A stretch of DNA of 64,000 nucleotides, taken from assembly GCF_014084125.1 (NCBI RefSeq), contig NZ_CP048405.1, forward strand, positions 2,852,001-2,916,000, given 5' to 3'. A program made the position numbers and the translations under genes. Shown here one piece after another: positions 52,232-64,000 of the stretch (position 1 is its first letter; every line of letters starts with the position of its first letter). The notes under the pieces were generated by a model. The model did not search any database and was not told the origin of the DNA. It was given only the letters and a program-made list of their open reading frames with translations. Origin of the DNA: Streptacidiphilus sp. PB12-B1b. GTDB taxonomy: Bacteria; Actinomycetota; Actinomycetes; Streptomycetales; Streptomycetaceae.

Positions 52232-52990
52232 ATGCTGCGTGAGGTACGGGCGGTCCGCTATGTGACGCCCCTTCGGGAGGGCGGGTCGCTGCCGGGCCTG
52301 GTCGGCGGGGACGACGGCGGTCTGTACGTCGCCAAGTTCACCGGCGCCGCCCAGGGCCGGAAGGCGCTGGTCGCGGAGGTGGTCGCGGGTGAGCTGGCCC
52401 GGCGGCTCGGGCTGCCGGTGCCGGAGCTGCTGCGGGTCCGGGTGGACCCGGTGATCGCCCTGGGCGAGCCGGACCAGCAGGTGCAGGAGCTGGTCAAGGC
52501 CTCCGGCGGGACCAACCTGGGCATGGGCTTCCTCTCCCGGGCACTCGGCTTCGACCCGCTGGCCTTCCCGGTGGACCCGAAGCTGGCCGGGCGGGTGGTC
52601 TGGTTCGACGCCCTGATCGGCAACGTCGACCGCTCCTGGCGCAACCCCAACCTGCTGGTGCGCAGCGGCGAGCTGTGGCTGATCGACCACGGCGCCAGCC
52701 TGATCTTCCACCACAACTGGCCGCGCGCCGCCGCCTCCGCCCGCAGGCCCTACGACGCCTCGGACCACGCGCTGTTGCGCTTCTCCCCGGACCTGGCGGC
52801 CGCCGACGCCGAGCTGGGCGAGCGGGTCACCACCGGGCTGCTGTGGGAGGTGCTCGGGCTGGTGCCGGACGAGTGGCTGCTGGACGAGGCGGGCTTCGCC
52901 ACCGCCGACTCGGTCCGCGAGGCGTACCTGGCGCAGCTCGCCGGGCGGGCCGCCGGGCCCCGCGACTGGCTCCCGGAGGTGGCCGCATGA
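52232..52990 (+). CDS. HipA-like kinase family protein
   Basis: 252 residues. A compact HipA/PI4K-like kinase core: YVAKFTGAAQGRKALVAEVVAGELA (ATP lysine and helix), FDALIGNVDRSWRNPNLLV (catalytic NxDR/NxN) and LWLIDHGASLIFHH (metal-binding D). It is shorter than toxin HipA and has no N-terminal HipA1 subdomain, and no HipB antitoxin is adjacent. Its stop overlaps the DUF3037 start by ATGA, a linkage often seen for this pair. Target unknown. Confidence 0.83.
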   Translation: MLREVRAVRYVTPLREGGSLPGLVGGDDGGLYVAKFTGAAQGRKALVAEVVAGELARRLGLPVPELLRVRVDPVIALGEPDQQVQELVKASGGTNLGMGFLSRALGFDPLAFPVDPKLAGRVVWFDALIGNVDRSWRNPNLLVRSGELWLIDHGASLIFHHNWPRAAASARRPYDASDHALLRFSPDLAAADAELGERVTTGLLWEVLGLVPDEWLLDEAGFATADSVREAYLAQLAGRAAGPRDWLPEVAA

Positions 52991-53391
52991 GCGACGTCAC
53001 GGGCGGGCTGACCACGCCGGTGGTCTTCGAGTACGCCCTGGTGCGGGTGGTGCCCCGGGTGGAGCGCGGCGAGCAGATCAACGCCGGGGTGCTGGTCTAC
53101 TGCCGCCCGGCGGGCCTGGTCCGCGCGGAGATCCACCTGGACGAGGCCCGGCTGCTGGCGCTGGACCCGGAGGCGGACGTGGCCGCGGTGCGCGCCGCGC
53201 TGGCCGCCGTCGCCGACGTCTGCGCCGGGGGCGGCGCGGCCGGGCAGGCCGAGGCGGACGACCCGGGCCGCCGGTTCCGCTGGCTGACCGCGCCGCGCAG
53301 CACCGTCGTCCAGCCCGGGCCGGTCCACTGCGGCCTGACCGCCGACCCGCAGGGCGAGGCGGCCCGGCTGCTGGAGCAGCTGGTCCGGTAG
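52987..53391 (+). CDS. DUF3037 family protein
   Basis: 134 residues. The opening VVFEYALVRVVPRVERGEQINAGVLVYCR, read over two strands, is the DUF3037 pattern. No enzyme motif is visible. Overlaps the HipA-like kinase gene by four bases, so the products are made in a fixed ratio and probably work together. Confidence 0.83.
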   Translation: MSDVTGGLTTPVVFEYALVRVVPRVERGEQINAGVLVYCRPAGLVRAEIHLDEARLLALDPEADVAAVRAALAAVADVCAGGGAAGQAEADDPGRRFRWLTAPRSTVVQPGPVHCGLTADPQGEAARLLEQLVR

Positions 53392-53407
53392 CGGCGGCCC
53401 GGGCGGT

Positions 53408-53449
53408 CGGCTGCGGTCGGACGGCTGCGGTTGGACGGCTGCGGTCGGG
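53408..53449. repeat. Three tandem 14-bp repeats
   Basis: CGGCTGCGGTCGGA, CGGCTGCGGTTGGA and CGGCTGCGGTCGGG follow one another directly in the gap between the DUF3037 and marR-type genes. Confidence 0.85.
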
Positions 53450-53531
53450 CGGTCGGGCTGCGGGCGGTCGGGTGGTTGCAGACGCCGCTTGCGGGCGCGC
53501 GGGGTTTCCCGCGCCCGGTACGGTGGGGCCC

Positions 53532-54023
53532 ATGACTGCACTGTCCGACGGAGCCGCGGAGACCAGAGCGCAGGGGTGGCGTGCCCTCGCCGCGCTGCAC
53601 GCCAGGATCGAGGGCGAGATCGAGCGCGCGCTGCAGGCCGCGCACGGGCTCAGCGTCAGCGAGTACGCGGTGCTGGACGTGCTCTCCCGGCAGGACGAGT
53701 GGCACATGCGGATGCAGCAGCTGGCCGATGCCGTGGTGCTCAGCCAGAGCGCCACCACCCGGCTGGTCACCCGGCTGGAGGCGGACGGCCTGCTCGCCCG
53801 GCACCTGTGCGCGACCGACCGCCGGGGCATCTACACCGAGCTGACCGAGGCCGGGCGCGGACGCCTGGCCGAGGCCCGGCCGACCCACGACGCGGCGCTC
53901 AGCCGGGCGCTGGCCGCCGCCGGGGACGTCCCCGAGCTGGCGCCGCTGGTCCGCGCCCTGGCCGACGCCACCGCGGCCGGGCTCCCGGCGGCGGGCGCCC
54001 CTGCCGTCCCCGGCGCCCGCTGA
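53532..54023 (+). CDS. MarR-family regulator
   Basis: 163 residues. Winged helix with LSVSEYAVLDVLSRQDEWHM, LADAVVLSQSATTRLVTRLE and the wing CATDRRGIYTELTEAGRG. Start ATG 53532; the upstream frame is unlikely to be coding. It is separated from purB by about 45 bases on the same strand, so regulation of purB or read-through is possible. Ligand and target unknown. Confidence 0.87.
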   Translation: MTALSDGAAETRAQGWRALAALHARIEGEIERALQAAHGLSVSEYAVLDVLSRQDEWHMRMQQLADAVVLSQSATTRLVTRLEADGLLARHLCATDRRGIYTELTEAGRGRLAEARPTHDAALSRALAAAGDVPELAPLVRALADATAAGLPAAGAPAVPGAR

Positions 54024-54067
54024 GCCCGGGCGGACCGCTCCCACCTGGACTGTTAGGCTTGCTCAGC

Positions 54068-55498
54068 GTGACCGCGAAGCCGAAGATCCCCAATGTCCTT
54101 GCCTCCCGCTACGCCTCCGGTGAGCTGACCCGCCTGTGGTCCCCCGAGCACAAGGTCGTCCTGGAGCGGCAGCTGTGGCTGGCCGTCCTCAAGGCCCAGG
54201 CCGACCTGGGGATCGACGTGCCCGAGGGGGCCGTCGCCGACTACGAGCGGGTCGTGGACCAGGTGGACCTGGCGTCGATCGCCGCCCGCGAGCGGATCAC
54301 CCGCCACGACGTGAAGGCCCGGATCGAGGAGTTCAGCGCCCTCGCCGGACACGAGCAGATCCACAAGGGCATGACCTCGCGCGACCTCACCGAGAACGTC
54401 GAGCAGCTCCAGGTGCGGCAGTCCCTGGAGCACGTCCGGGACCGCACGGTGGCGCTGCTGGTGCGGCTGGCCGCGCTCGCCGCCGAGCACAGCGAGCTGG
54501 TCATGACCGGCCGCTCGCACAACGTCGCCGCCCAGGCCACCACCCTCGGCAAGCGCTTCGCCAGCGCCGCCGACGAGATCCTGGTCGCCTTCCGGCGGCT
54601 GGAGGAGCTGATCGCCCGCTACCCGCTGCGCGGGATCAAGGGCCCGGTCGGCACCTCCCAGGACATGCTGGACCTGCTCGGCGGCGACCAGGAGCGGCTG
54701 GCCGAGCTGGAGCAGCGGGTCGCCGAGCACCTGGGCTTCCAGCAGGGCTTCACCAGCGTCGGCCAGGTCTACCCGCGCTCGCTGGACTACGACGTGCTGT
54801 CGGCGCTGGTGCAGTTGGCCGCCGGGCCCGGCAGCCTGGCCAAGACCATCCGGCTGATGGCCGGGATCGAGCTGGTCACCGAGGGCTTCAAGGAGGGCCA
54901 GGTCGGCTCCTCGGCGATGCCGCACAAGATGAACACCCGCTCCTGCGAGCGCGTCAACGGCCTCGCGGTGATCCTGCGCGGCTACGCCTCCATGGTCTCC
55001 GAGCTGGGCGGCGACCAGTGGAACGAGGGCGACGTCTCCTGCTCGGTGGTGCGCCGGGTCGCCCTGCCGGACGCCTTCTTCGCCTTCGACGGCCTGCTGG
55101 AGACCTTCCTCACCGTCCTGGACGAGTTCGGCGCCTTCCCCGCCGTCATCGCCGCCGAGCTGGACCGCTACCTGCCGTTCCTGGGCACCACCAAGGTGCT
55201 GATGGCGGCGGTGCGCGCGGGCGTCGGCCGGGAGACCGCGCACGAGGCCATCAAGGAGCACGCCGTCGCCTCGGCGCTGGCCATGCGCGCCGGGGTCCGC
55301 GAGAACCAGCTGCTGCAGCGCCTCGCCGAGGACGACCGCATCCCGCTGGACCGGGCCGGCCTGGACGCGCTGCTCGCCGACAAGCTGTCCTTCACCGGCG
55401 CCGCCTCCGCGCAGGTGGCCGAGGTGGTCCGGCGGGTCGAGGCGGTCGCCGCCGCATACCCCGAGGCCGCGAAGTACACGCCGGGCGACATCCTCTGA
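54068..55498 (+). CDS. purB: Adenylosuccinate lyase
   Basis: 476 residues, typical length. It has the fumarase/aspartase superfamily signature GSSAMPHKMNTRSCERVNG, the catalytic histidine region MTGRSHNVAAQATTLGKRFA and EQIHKGMTSRDLTENV. It catalyses two steps: SAICAR to AICAR and adenylosuccinate to AMP in purine synthesis. Start GTG 54068; the N-terminus AKPKIPNVLASRYAS fits the family. Confidence 0.95.
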   Translation: MTAKPKIPNVLASRYASGELTRLWSPEHKVVLERQLWLAVLKAQADLGIDVPEGAVADYERVVDQVDLASIAARERITRHDVKARIEEFSALAGHEQIHKGMTSRDLTENVEQLQVRQSLEHVRDRTVALLVRLAALAAEHSELVMTGRSHNVAAQATTLGKRFASAADEILVAFRRLEELIARYPLRGIKGPVGTSQDMLDLLGGDQERLAELEQRVAEHLGFQQGFTSVGQVYPRSLDYDVLSALVQLAAGPGSLAKTIRLMAGIELVTEGFKEGQVGSSAMPHKMNTRSCERVNGLAVILRGYASMVSELGGDQWNEGDVSCSVVRRVALPDAFFAFDGLLETFLTVLDEFGAFPAVIAAELDRYLPFLGTTKVLMAAVRAGVGRETAHEAIKEHAVASALAMRAGVRENQLLQRLAEDDRIPLDRAGLDALLADKLSFTGAASAQVAEVVRRVEAVAAAYPEAAKYTPGDIL

Positions 55499-55648
55499 CA
55501 CCCGGTCGGCTGCGCGGGGCTCCGCGAACCGGTGAATTCGGGCGCCCTGCGCCGCCCGGCCGTTCCGGTCCGGCGGCGGGCGCCTGCATCATCGTCAGCA
55601 GGAGCGCTTCGACGGCGGGTCGGAGCAGCGGCGACGAGAGGTCAGCCC

Positions 55649-56749
55649 ATGACGACGACCGCCTCCCTGCCCGACCCCCTGCCCGCGCCGCCGGGTGAGC
55701 CGCCGCCGGGTGAGCCGTCGCCCCAGCCGCTGCCCCGGGAGCCGCTGCCCGCGACCGGCCTGGCGCTGGCGCTGGCCCTGCCCGCCGGGCGCCTCCCGGC
55801 GGCGCTGGACCACCCGGCCCGGCAGCAGGTGCGGCAGCTGCACGACGCCTGGTTCCGGGAGCGCGTCGGCGGCGTCGGACTGGCCGCCGAGCAGCGGCTG
55901 TTCGCCGAGTGCGAGGGCGTCAGCCTGATGTGCCGGGTGCTGCCCGCGGCCGACGCCGAACGGCTGCTGGGCATCTGCCTGGCCGCCTCGGTGCTGTTCC
56001 TGCTCGACGACGTCACCGACGGCGACTCCGCCGAGACCGGCCGCGCCGACCAGTACCTGGCCGTCCTGGCCGGGGCCGACGCCGAGGGCGGCTCGGCGCA
56101 CCTGCGGCTGCTGGCCCGGACCCTGACCCGGGTGCGCGAGGGCGTCCCGGCGCGGCTGTGGGCCCGCTTCGTGGCCGGCTTCTCCGAGGTGATCGCCGGG
56201 GCCGCGGCCAAGAGCGCGGCGCCGGTCCGCGACTACCCGGGCTACCTGGCGGTGCGCCGCGCCGACGCCGCCTTCGACCTGGTCGGCGTCGCCATCGAAC
56301 ACGGCCTGGGCCTGGACCTGGCCCTGGAACCGGCCCGGCTCGCGGCCTTCCACGACGCCTGCTTCGAGCACACCATCCTCGTCAACGACCTGCTCTCCTA
56401 CCGCAAGGAGTACGCGGCCGACGAGCCGATGAACGCCGTCGGCGTGCTGCGCCGCACCCGGGGCCTGGGGCTGCAGGCCGCCGTGGACGAGCTGTGCGCC
56501 CGGCTCCGGGCCGCCGAGGACGCCTTCTTCGCCGAGGCCGCCGCGCTGGACGCCGCCCACGGCGGCGACCACCCGGAGCTGCGGCCCTACCTGGACGCCT
56601 GGGCGCAGATGCTCAGCGGCAATCTGGCCTGGTCGCTGGCGTGCCCGCGCTACCACGGCCCGGGCGGCGGCTGGACCGGGCGGACCCCGCCCGGGCGGAT
56701 GGTGCTCTACCCGGACCGGACCGAGTTCGCCGGGGAGTTCGCCGGGTGA
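55649..56749 (+). CDS. Class I terpene synthase, product unknown
   Basis: 366 residues. After a Pro-rich tail (about 8-35) the alpha domain shows the metal motif FLLDDVTDGD (DDxxD) and the second metal motif VNDLLSYRKEY (NDxxSxxKE). The closing RY pair is in LACPRYHG. All essential magnesium and diphosphate elements are therefore present, so it should be active on GPP, FPP or GGPP. Start ATG 55649. It is 150 bases after purB and convergent with a methyltransferase. The sequence does not tell the product. Confidence 0.85.
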   Translation: MTTTASLPDPLPAPPGEPPPGEPSPQPLPREPLPATGLALALALPAGRLPAALDHPARQQVRQLHDAWFRERVGGVGLAAEQRLFAECEGVSLMCRVLPAADAERLLGICLAASVLFLLDDVTDGDSAETGRADQYLAVLAGADAEGGSAHLRLLARTLTRVREGVPARLWARFVAGFSEVIAGAAAKSAAPVRDYPGYLAVRRADAAFDLVGVAIEHGLGLDLALEPARLAAFHDACFEHTILVNDLLSYRKEYAADEPMNAVGVLRRTRGLGLQAAVDELCARLRAAEDAFFAEAAALDAAHGGDHPELRPYLDAWAQMLSGNLAWSLACPRYHGPGGGWTGRTPPGRMVLYPDRTEFAGEFAG

Positions 56750-56788
56750 GCCGCCCTCGGCCGGGTTTTCGCCTCGGCCGGGCCCCGG

Positions 56789-57556
56789 TCAGTCCTGCCC
56801 GGGCTTGCGGGCCTCGATCAGGAACCGGGTCGTGGTGGCCACGAACGGCCCCTCGGCGGTGATCTGCTCGTGCAGCTCGCGCAGCCGGTCGCGGTACTGC
56901 TCGACGGTGAAGCCCGGGACCATCCAGATGACCTTGCGCAGGAAGTAGACCACCGCGCCGATGTCGTGGAACTCGGTCCGCAGCGACTCCGAGCGCAGGT
57001 CGGTCACGGTCAGCCCGGCGGCCCGCGCGCCCGCCACCGAGTGGTCCGGGTGGCGGGAGTCGCGGACGTCCTCGGGCTGCGGGCCGAGGAAGAACTCGAC
57101 CAGCTCGAACACGCTGGCCGGGCCGACCTCCTGGGAGAGGTAGCAGCCGCCGGGCCGCAGCACCCGGGCGATCTCGGACCAGTGGACGTCCACCGGGTGG
57201 CGGCAGGTGACCAGGTCGAAGGCGGCGTCCGCGAACGGCAGCGGGGTGCCGTCCTCGTGCGCGACGACCGCGGCGCCCAGCGGGTGCAGCAGTGCGGTCG
57301 CTTTGGCGACGTTGGGCGGCCAGGACTCGGTGGCCACGGTCAGCGGCGCCAGCCGGGGAGCCCCGGCCAGCACCTCGCCGCCGCCGGTCTGCAGATCCAG
57401 CGCGGCCCGGGCGCGGCCCAGCCGCTCGCCCATCAGCCGGGCGTAGCCCCATCTGGGACGCTGTTCGCTGGCGCGGCCGTCCAGCCAGGAGAAGTCCCAG
57501 CCGTCGACGCCGACGGAGCCGGCCTCGGCGACGAGGGCCTCGAAGGAATCGGACAT
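56789..57556 (-). CDS. Class I SAM-dependent methyltransferase
   Basis: 255 residues. Methyltransf_11-like: ALDLQTGGGEVLAGAP (motif I variant), GTPLPFADAAFDLVTCRHPVDVHW and EIARVLRPGGCYLSQEVGP. The N-terminus DGWDFSWLDGRASEQRPRWGY is common to a widespread actinobacterial group of unknown substrate. It is not the geranyl-diphosphate methyltransferase type. Start ATG 57556. Convergent with the terpene synthase, so not one operon. Confidence 0.83.
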   Translation of the reverse strand: MSDSFEALVAEAGSVGVDGWDFSWLDGRASEQRPRWGYARLMGERLGRARAALDLQTGGGEVLAGAPRLAPLTVATESWPPNVAKATALLHPLGAAVVAHEDGTPLPFADAAFDLVTCRHPVDVHWSEIARVLRPGGCYLSQEVGPASVFELVEFFLGPQPEDVRDSRHPDHSVAGARAAGLTVTDLRSESLRTEFHDIGAVVYFLRKVIWMVPGFTVEQYRDRLRELHEQITAEGPFVATTTRFLIEARKPGQD

Positions 57557-57666
57557 GCCGCGATCATCCCAGCGGCACCGCTGGTACGCGAACGGATTTC
57601 CGGGCGGCCGGGCCGCAGCGGTCGGCAGGCAGCGGCGGCCCGGCCGCAGGCGTCAGGCCGGTGCGG

Positions 57667-60172
<2,506 letters not shown>

Positions 60173-62872
60173 GTGGCAGAGCAGACACCAACCGCGACCG
60201 GCACCGGGCTTCTCGAGCGGGACGCCGAACTCGCGGCTGCCGAGCGGGCGTTGGACGCCCTGGCGGCCCGGTCCGGCGGCCGTGGCGGCGGGCTGCTGGT
60301 GTACACCGGCGCGGCCGGGCTGGGCAAGACCAGCCTGCTGGACCGGGTGCACGGGGGCGCCGCTGCCAGGGGGCTGCTGGTGCTCTCCGCGCGCGGCGGC
60401 GAGCAGGAGCAGCTGTCGGCGTTCCACGTGGTCCGCAGCCTGCTGCGGCCGCTGCTCGGCGAGGTCGGCGAGGCGGGGCAGCGCGAACTGCTGGGCGGCT
60501 GGTACGAGATCCTCGCGGTGGCGGTGGGGCTGGCCGCCGACGGTGGCGACGCACCGGCGGCCGCGCCGGACCCGCAGGGCGTCCGCGACGGCCTGGACTG
60601 GGTGGTCACCCACCTGGCGGTCTCGCGCGGGCCGCTGGTGCTGGTGGTGGACGACGCGCACTGGGCCGACGCCGAGTCGCTGGCCTGGCTGGCCTCCTTC
60701 GCCGCCCGGGCCGAGGATCTGCCGGTGCTGCTGGCCACCGCCTACCGCCCGGACGAACTGCCGCCCGGCGCCGAGGCGTTCAGGCAGATGGCGGCCCGCA
60801 ACGGCAGCCGCCCGATCGGGCTGGCGGCGCTGACGCCGGAGGCCGTCTCGGCGATGGTGCACGCCATGTACGGCGTGCCGTCCGCGACGGAGGCGTTCTG
60901 CCGCGAGGTCTGGGCGGTCACCGCGGGCAACCCCTTCGAGACGGTGGAGCTGGTCGCCAAGGCCCAGGAGCGCGGCCTGCCGCCGGTGGAGGCGTCCTGC
61001 CCGCAGCTGCGCGAGGCCGCCTCGGCCACCCAGGGCAGCGGGCTGATCGCCCGGCTGGAGCGGCTGGGCAGCGCGGCGACCGCGCTGGCCTGGGCGGTGG
61101 CCGTGCTCGGCATCCACACCCCGCTGGACCTGGCCGCCGCCGTCGCCGGGCAGACCCCCGCGGAGGCCGCCGACGCGGCCGAACGGCTGCGCACCGCACG
61201 CATCCTGACCGGCAGTCAGATACTGGAGTTCGTCCACCCGTTGATCGCCACCTCGGTCTACCGGAGCATTCCCGGCGAGCTGCGCACCGGGATGCACGCC
61301 CGTGCGGGCTGGGCCGTGCTGGACGCCGGGCGCGGCCCGGTGACGGCCGCCCGCCACTGGTTCGAGGTGCCGCCGCAGGGCGACGACGCCGTGGTGGACC
61401 AACTCCGCGAGGCCGCAGGGCTGTTCATGAAGGCCGGGGCACCGGAGACCGCGCAGCGCTGCCTGGCCCGGGCGTTGCAGGAGCCGCCGCGCCGCGACCA
61501 GCGCGCCTGGGTGCTGTTCGAGCTGGGCTGCTCCACCCTGCTGTACGACCCGGCGTCCACCGCCGGTCACCTGCGGGCCGCGCTCGCCGAGCCCGGGCTG
61601 CCGGAGGAGCTGCGGGTGGGGGTGACCGTCTGGCTCGCCCAGTCGCTGGCCCACAGCAACCAGCTGCTGGAGGCGGAGCGGGTGACCGCCGAGGCCGCCC
61701 GCACCGCCGAGTCCCGTCGGGACTGGCTGCGGCTCCAGGTGTGGAACCTGATGTGGTGCGCCTTCGACGCCGCCGAGCAGGGCTCCGCGGCCCGCTCGGC
61801 CCGGCTGGCGGAGCTGGCCGCGCGGATCGAGGAGGAGCAGGACACCTCCGTCGCCGGGCGCTACGTCCTGGGGCTGCGGGCCTGGGACGCGGTGGTGCGC
61901 GGCGAGCACCGGGACACCGTGCTGCACTTCGCCGACCTGGCGCTGGCCGGCGGCCTCAGCTGGACCGACCGGGACTGGGCCTTCGAGGTGCCGGTGCTCA
62001 CCGCGCTGGGCTACATGTACGCCGACCGCCCGGAGCGGTGCGAACAGCTGTTCGCGGCCGGTATCGCCGAGTTCGAGGAGGCGGGCTGGCGCGGCGCGCA
62101 CCTCTCCTTCGCCCACACCATCCTCGGCTACGCCCGCTACCGCTGCGGCAACCTGGCCGAGGCCGAGCGCAGTGCCCGGCTCGGCCTGGAGATCGCCAAC
62201 CGGGTCGGCGAGGGCCTGCCGGTGCACTGGTACGCGGTCGGCACGCTGATCGCGGTGCTGGTCGCCCGCGGCAGCGTGGACGAGGCGGCGGCGCTGGCCC
62301 GGCGCTACGGGTTCCACGCCCCCTACTCGGCGGCGGTGGTCTTCCCGGACGCGCAGACGGTGCGCGGCGTGCTGCTGAGCGCCCTGGGCGACCACGCGGG
62401 CGCCGTCGCCGAACTGGCCGAGGCCGGGGAGCGGCTGGACGCCCGGGAGATGCGCAATCCGGGCTGGTGCAGCTGGCAGCGGCGGCTGGCCTCGGCCCAG
62501 GCCGCCCTGGGCCGGCCGGATCTGGCCCGCGCGATCGCGCAGGACGCGCTGGCCCGGGCCGAGGGCTTCGGCGCGGCCTCCGCCGTCGCCATGGAGCTGC
62601 GCTCCTGCGCGGAGCTGGCCGGGGGCGGGGAGCGGCTGGCGCTGCTGGAGCGGTCGGTGCGGCTGATGGAGCGCTGCTCCGCCCCGTACGAGCAGGCGCT
62701 GGCGGTGTTCGACCTCGCTCGGGCGCTGCGCGCACAGGGGCAGGCCGGGCGGGCCGGGGAGCAGCTGCGCCGGGCGCTGGAGCTGGCCCGGGCCTGCGCG
62801 GCGGACGGCCTGGCCGAGCAAGCCCGCCGGGAGCTGGAAACGGGCGGGGGCGACCTGTCGGGGGAGGACTGA
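60173..62872 (+). CDS. LAL-type AAA/STAND ATPase lacking the C-terminal LuxR HTH
   Basis: 899 residues. It starts with the LAL pattern GLLERDAELAAAERALD, Walker A TGAAGLGKTSLLD, Walker B LVLVVDDAHWADAESLAWL and ATAYRPDELPPGAEAF. A long TPR-like helical region fills the rest. Typical LAL regulators continue about 80-100 residues into a LuxR HTH; this chain stops at RRELETGGGDLSGED, and the ~120 bases that follow encode no HTH in any frame. Start GTG 60173. It may be a signalling ATPase working through partners, or a naturally shortened regulator. Confidence 0.82.
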   Translation: MAEQTPTATGTGLLERDAELAAAERALDALAARSGGRGGGLLVYTGAAGLGKTSLLDRVHGGAAARGLLVLSARGGEQEQLSAFHVVRSLLRPLLGEVGEAGQRELLGGWYEILAVAVGLAADGGDAPAAAPDPQGVRDGLDWVVTHLAVSRGPLVLVVDDAHWADAESLAWLASFAARAEDLPVLLATAYRPDELPPGAEAFRQMAARNGSRPIGLAALTPEAVSAMVHAMYGVPSATEAFCREVWAVTAGNPFETVELVAKAQERGLPPVEASCPQLREAASATQGSGLIARLERLGSAATALAWAVAVLGIHTPLDLAAAVAGQTPAEAADAAERLRTARILTGSQILEFVHPLIATSVYRSIPGELRTGMHARAGWAVLDAGRGPVTAARHWFEVPPQGDDAVVDQLREAAGLFMKAGAPETAQRCLARALQEPPRRDQRAWVLFELGCSTLLYDPASTAGHLRAALAEPGLPEELRVGVTVWLAQSLAHSNQLLEAERVTAEAARTAESRRDWLRLQVWNLMWCAFDAAEQGSAARSARLAELAARIEEEQDTSVAGRYVLGLRAWDAVVRGEHRDTVLHFADLALAGGLSWTDRDWAFEVPVLTALGYMYADRPERCEQLFAAGIAEFEEAGWRGAHLSFAHTILGYARYRCGNLAEAERSARLGLEIANRVGEGLPVHWYAVGTLIAVLVARGSVDEAAALARRYGFHAPYSAAVVFPDAQTVRGVLLSALGDHAGAVAELAEAGERLDAREMRNPGWCSWQRRLASAQAALGRPDLARAIAQDALARAEGFGAASAVAMELRSCAELAGGGERLALLERSVRLMERCSAPYEQALAVFDLARALRAQGQAGRAGEQLRRALELARACAADGLAEQARRELETGGGDLSGED

Positions 62873-64000
<1,128 letters not shown>

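Noticed and set aside
52232-52990. HipBA toxin-antitoxin module
   Set aside because: No HipB-like DNA-binding gene is adjacent and the kinase lacks the HipA N-subdomain; only a looser kinase/DUF3037 pair can be claimed.
55649-57556. 2-methylisoborneol synthase plus geranyl-diphosphate methyltransferase pair
   Set aside because: The two genes are convergent, the terpene synthase lacks the MIB-synthase pattern, and the methyltransferase belongs to a different common actinobacterial group.

Overview
The window is high-GC DNA with dense gene packing, GTG/TTG starts, ATGA and GTGA overlaps, chaplins, a mycothiol ligase (mshC), geosmin synthase, a subtilisin-inhibitor-like protein and F420-type oxidoreductases. 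Together these point to a streptomycete (Streptomyces, Kitasatospora or Streptacidiphilus). The genus cannot be fixed from the sequence alone. All functional calls rest on recognised motifs and family memory; no database search was run.

Layout. (1) 1-10.5 kb: the end of a secreted protein with a laminin-G-like domain, an IclR regulator, tRNA-Leu(GAG), an M20 peptidase, a short and a long chaplin, a DUF5703 protein, a degenerate RecD2-like protein coupled to an aldo/keto reductase, and an LLM-class flavin oxidoreductase. (2) 10.5-28.5 kb: what looks like an accessory block. It holds a CadD-type transporter, a type I sulfatase divergent from a MalT/LAL regulator and followed by its probable activator (formylglycine-generating enzyme), and a translationally coupled membrane protein plus STAND/TPR ATPase sharing a short beta motif. 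A Tat-exported ferritin-like protein, an MMPL exporter with a MarR regulator, an N5-(carboxyethyl)ornithine-synthase-like enzyme and an SSI-type protease inhibitor complete it. (3) 28.5-34 kb: a conserved core block (phosphatase, DUF3090, SCO1664 family, mshC) followed by an HpnB-like glycosyltransferase. (4) 34-47 kb: scattered metabolism, including a TetR-controlled F420-type nitroreductase and an acyl-CoA dehydrogenase / kinase / nitronate monooxygenase / acyl-CoA ligase run headed by a KstR-like operator. (5) 47-50 kb: secreted glycan enzymes (GH46 chitosanase, GH47 mannosidase) and ApbE. (6) 50-64 kb: NDH-2, a HipA-like kinase with DUF3037, MarR, purB, a class I terpene synthase, a methyltransferase, geosmin synthase, an HTH-less LAL-type ATPase and the start of a FadH-like reductase.

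The best candidate for an undescribed system is the pair at 18301-21794. A small membrane protein carries two C-terminal copies of a Q[VI]SG...GDVE-type motif. Its four-base-overlapping partner is a STAND ATPase with one copy of the same motif at its N-terminus and a TPR array containing a base-perfect 138-bp duplication. This layout resembles NLR/effector pairs that signal through matched amyloid-like motifs. Other points of interest are a RecD2 paralogue that has lost its ATPase motifs, a perfect KstR-pattern operator, a 25-bp palindrome upstream of the chitosanase, a bacterial GH47 enzyme, an LAL regulator without its DNA-binding domain, and an SSI homologue with Gln at the expected P1 position.
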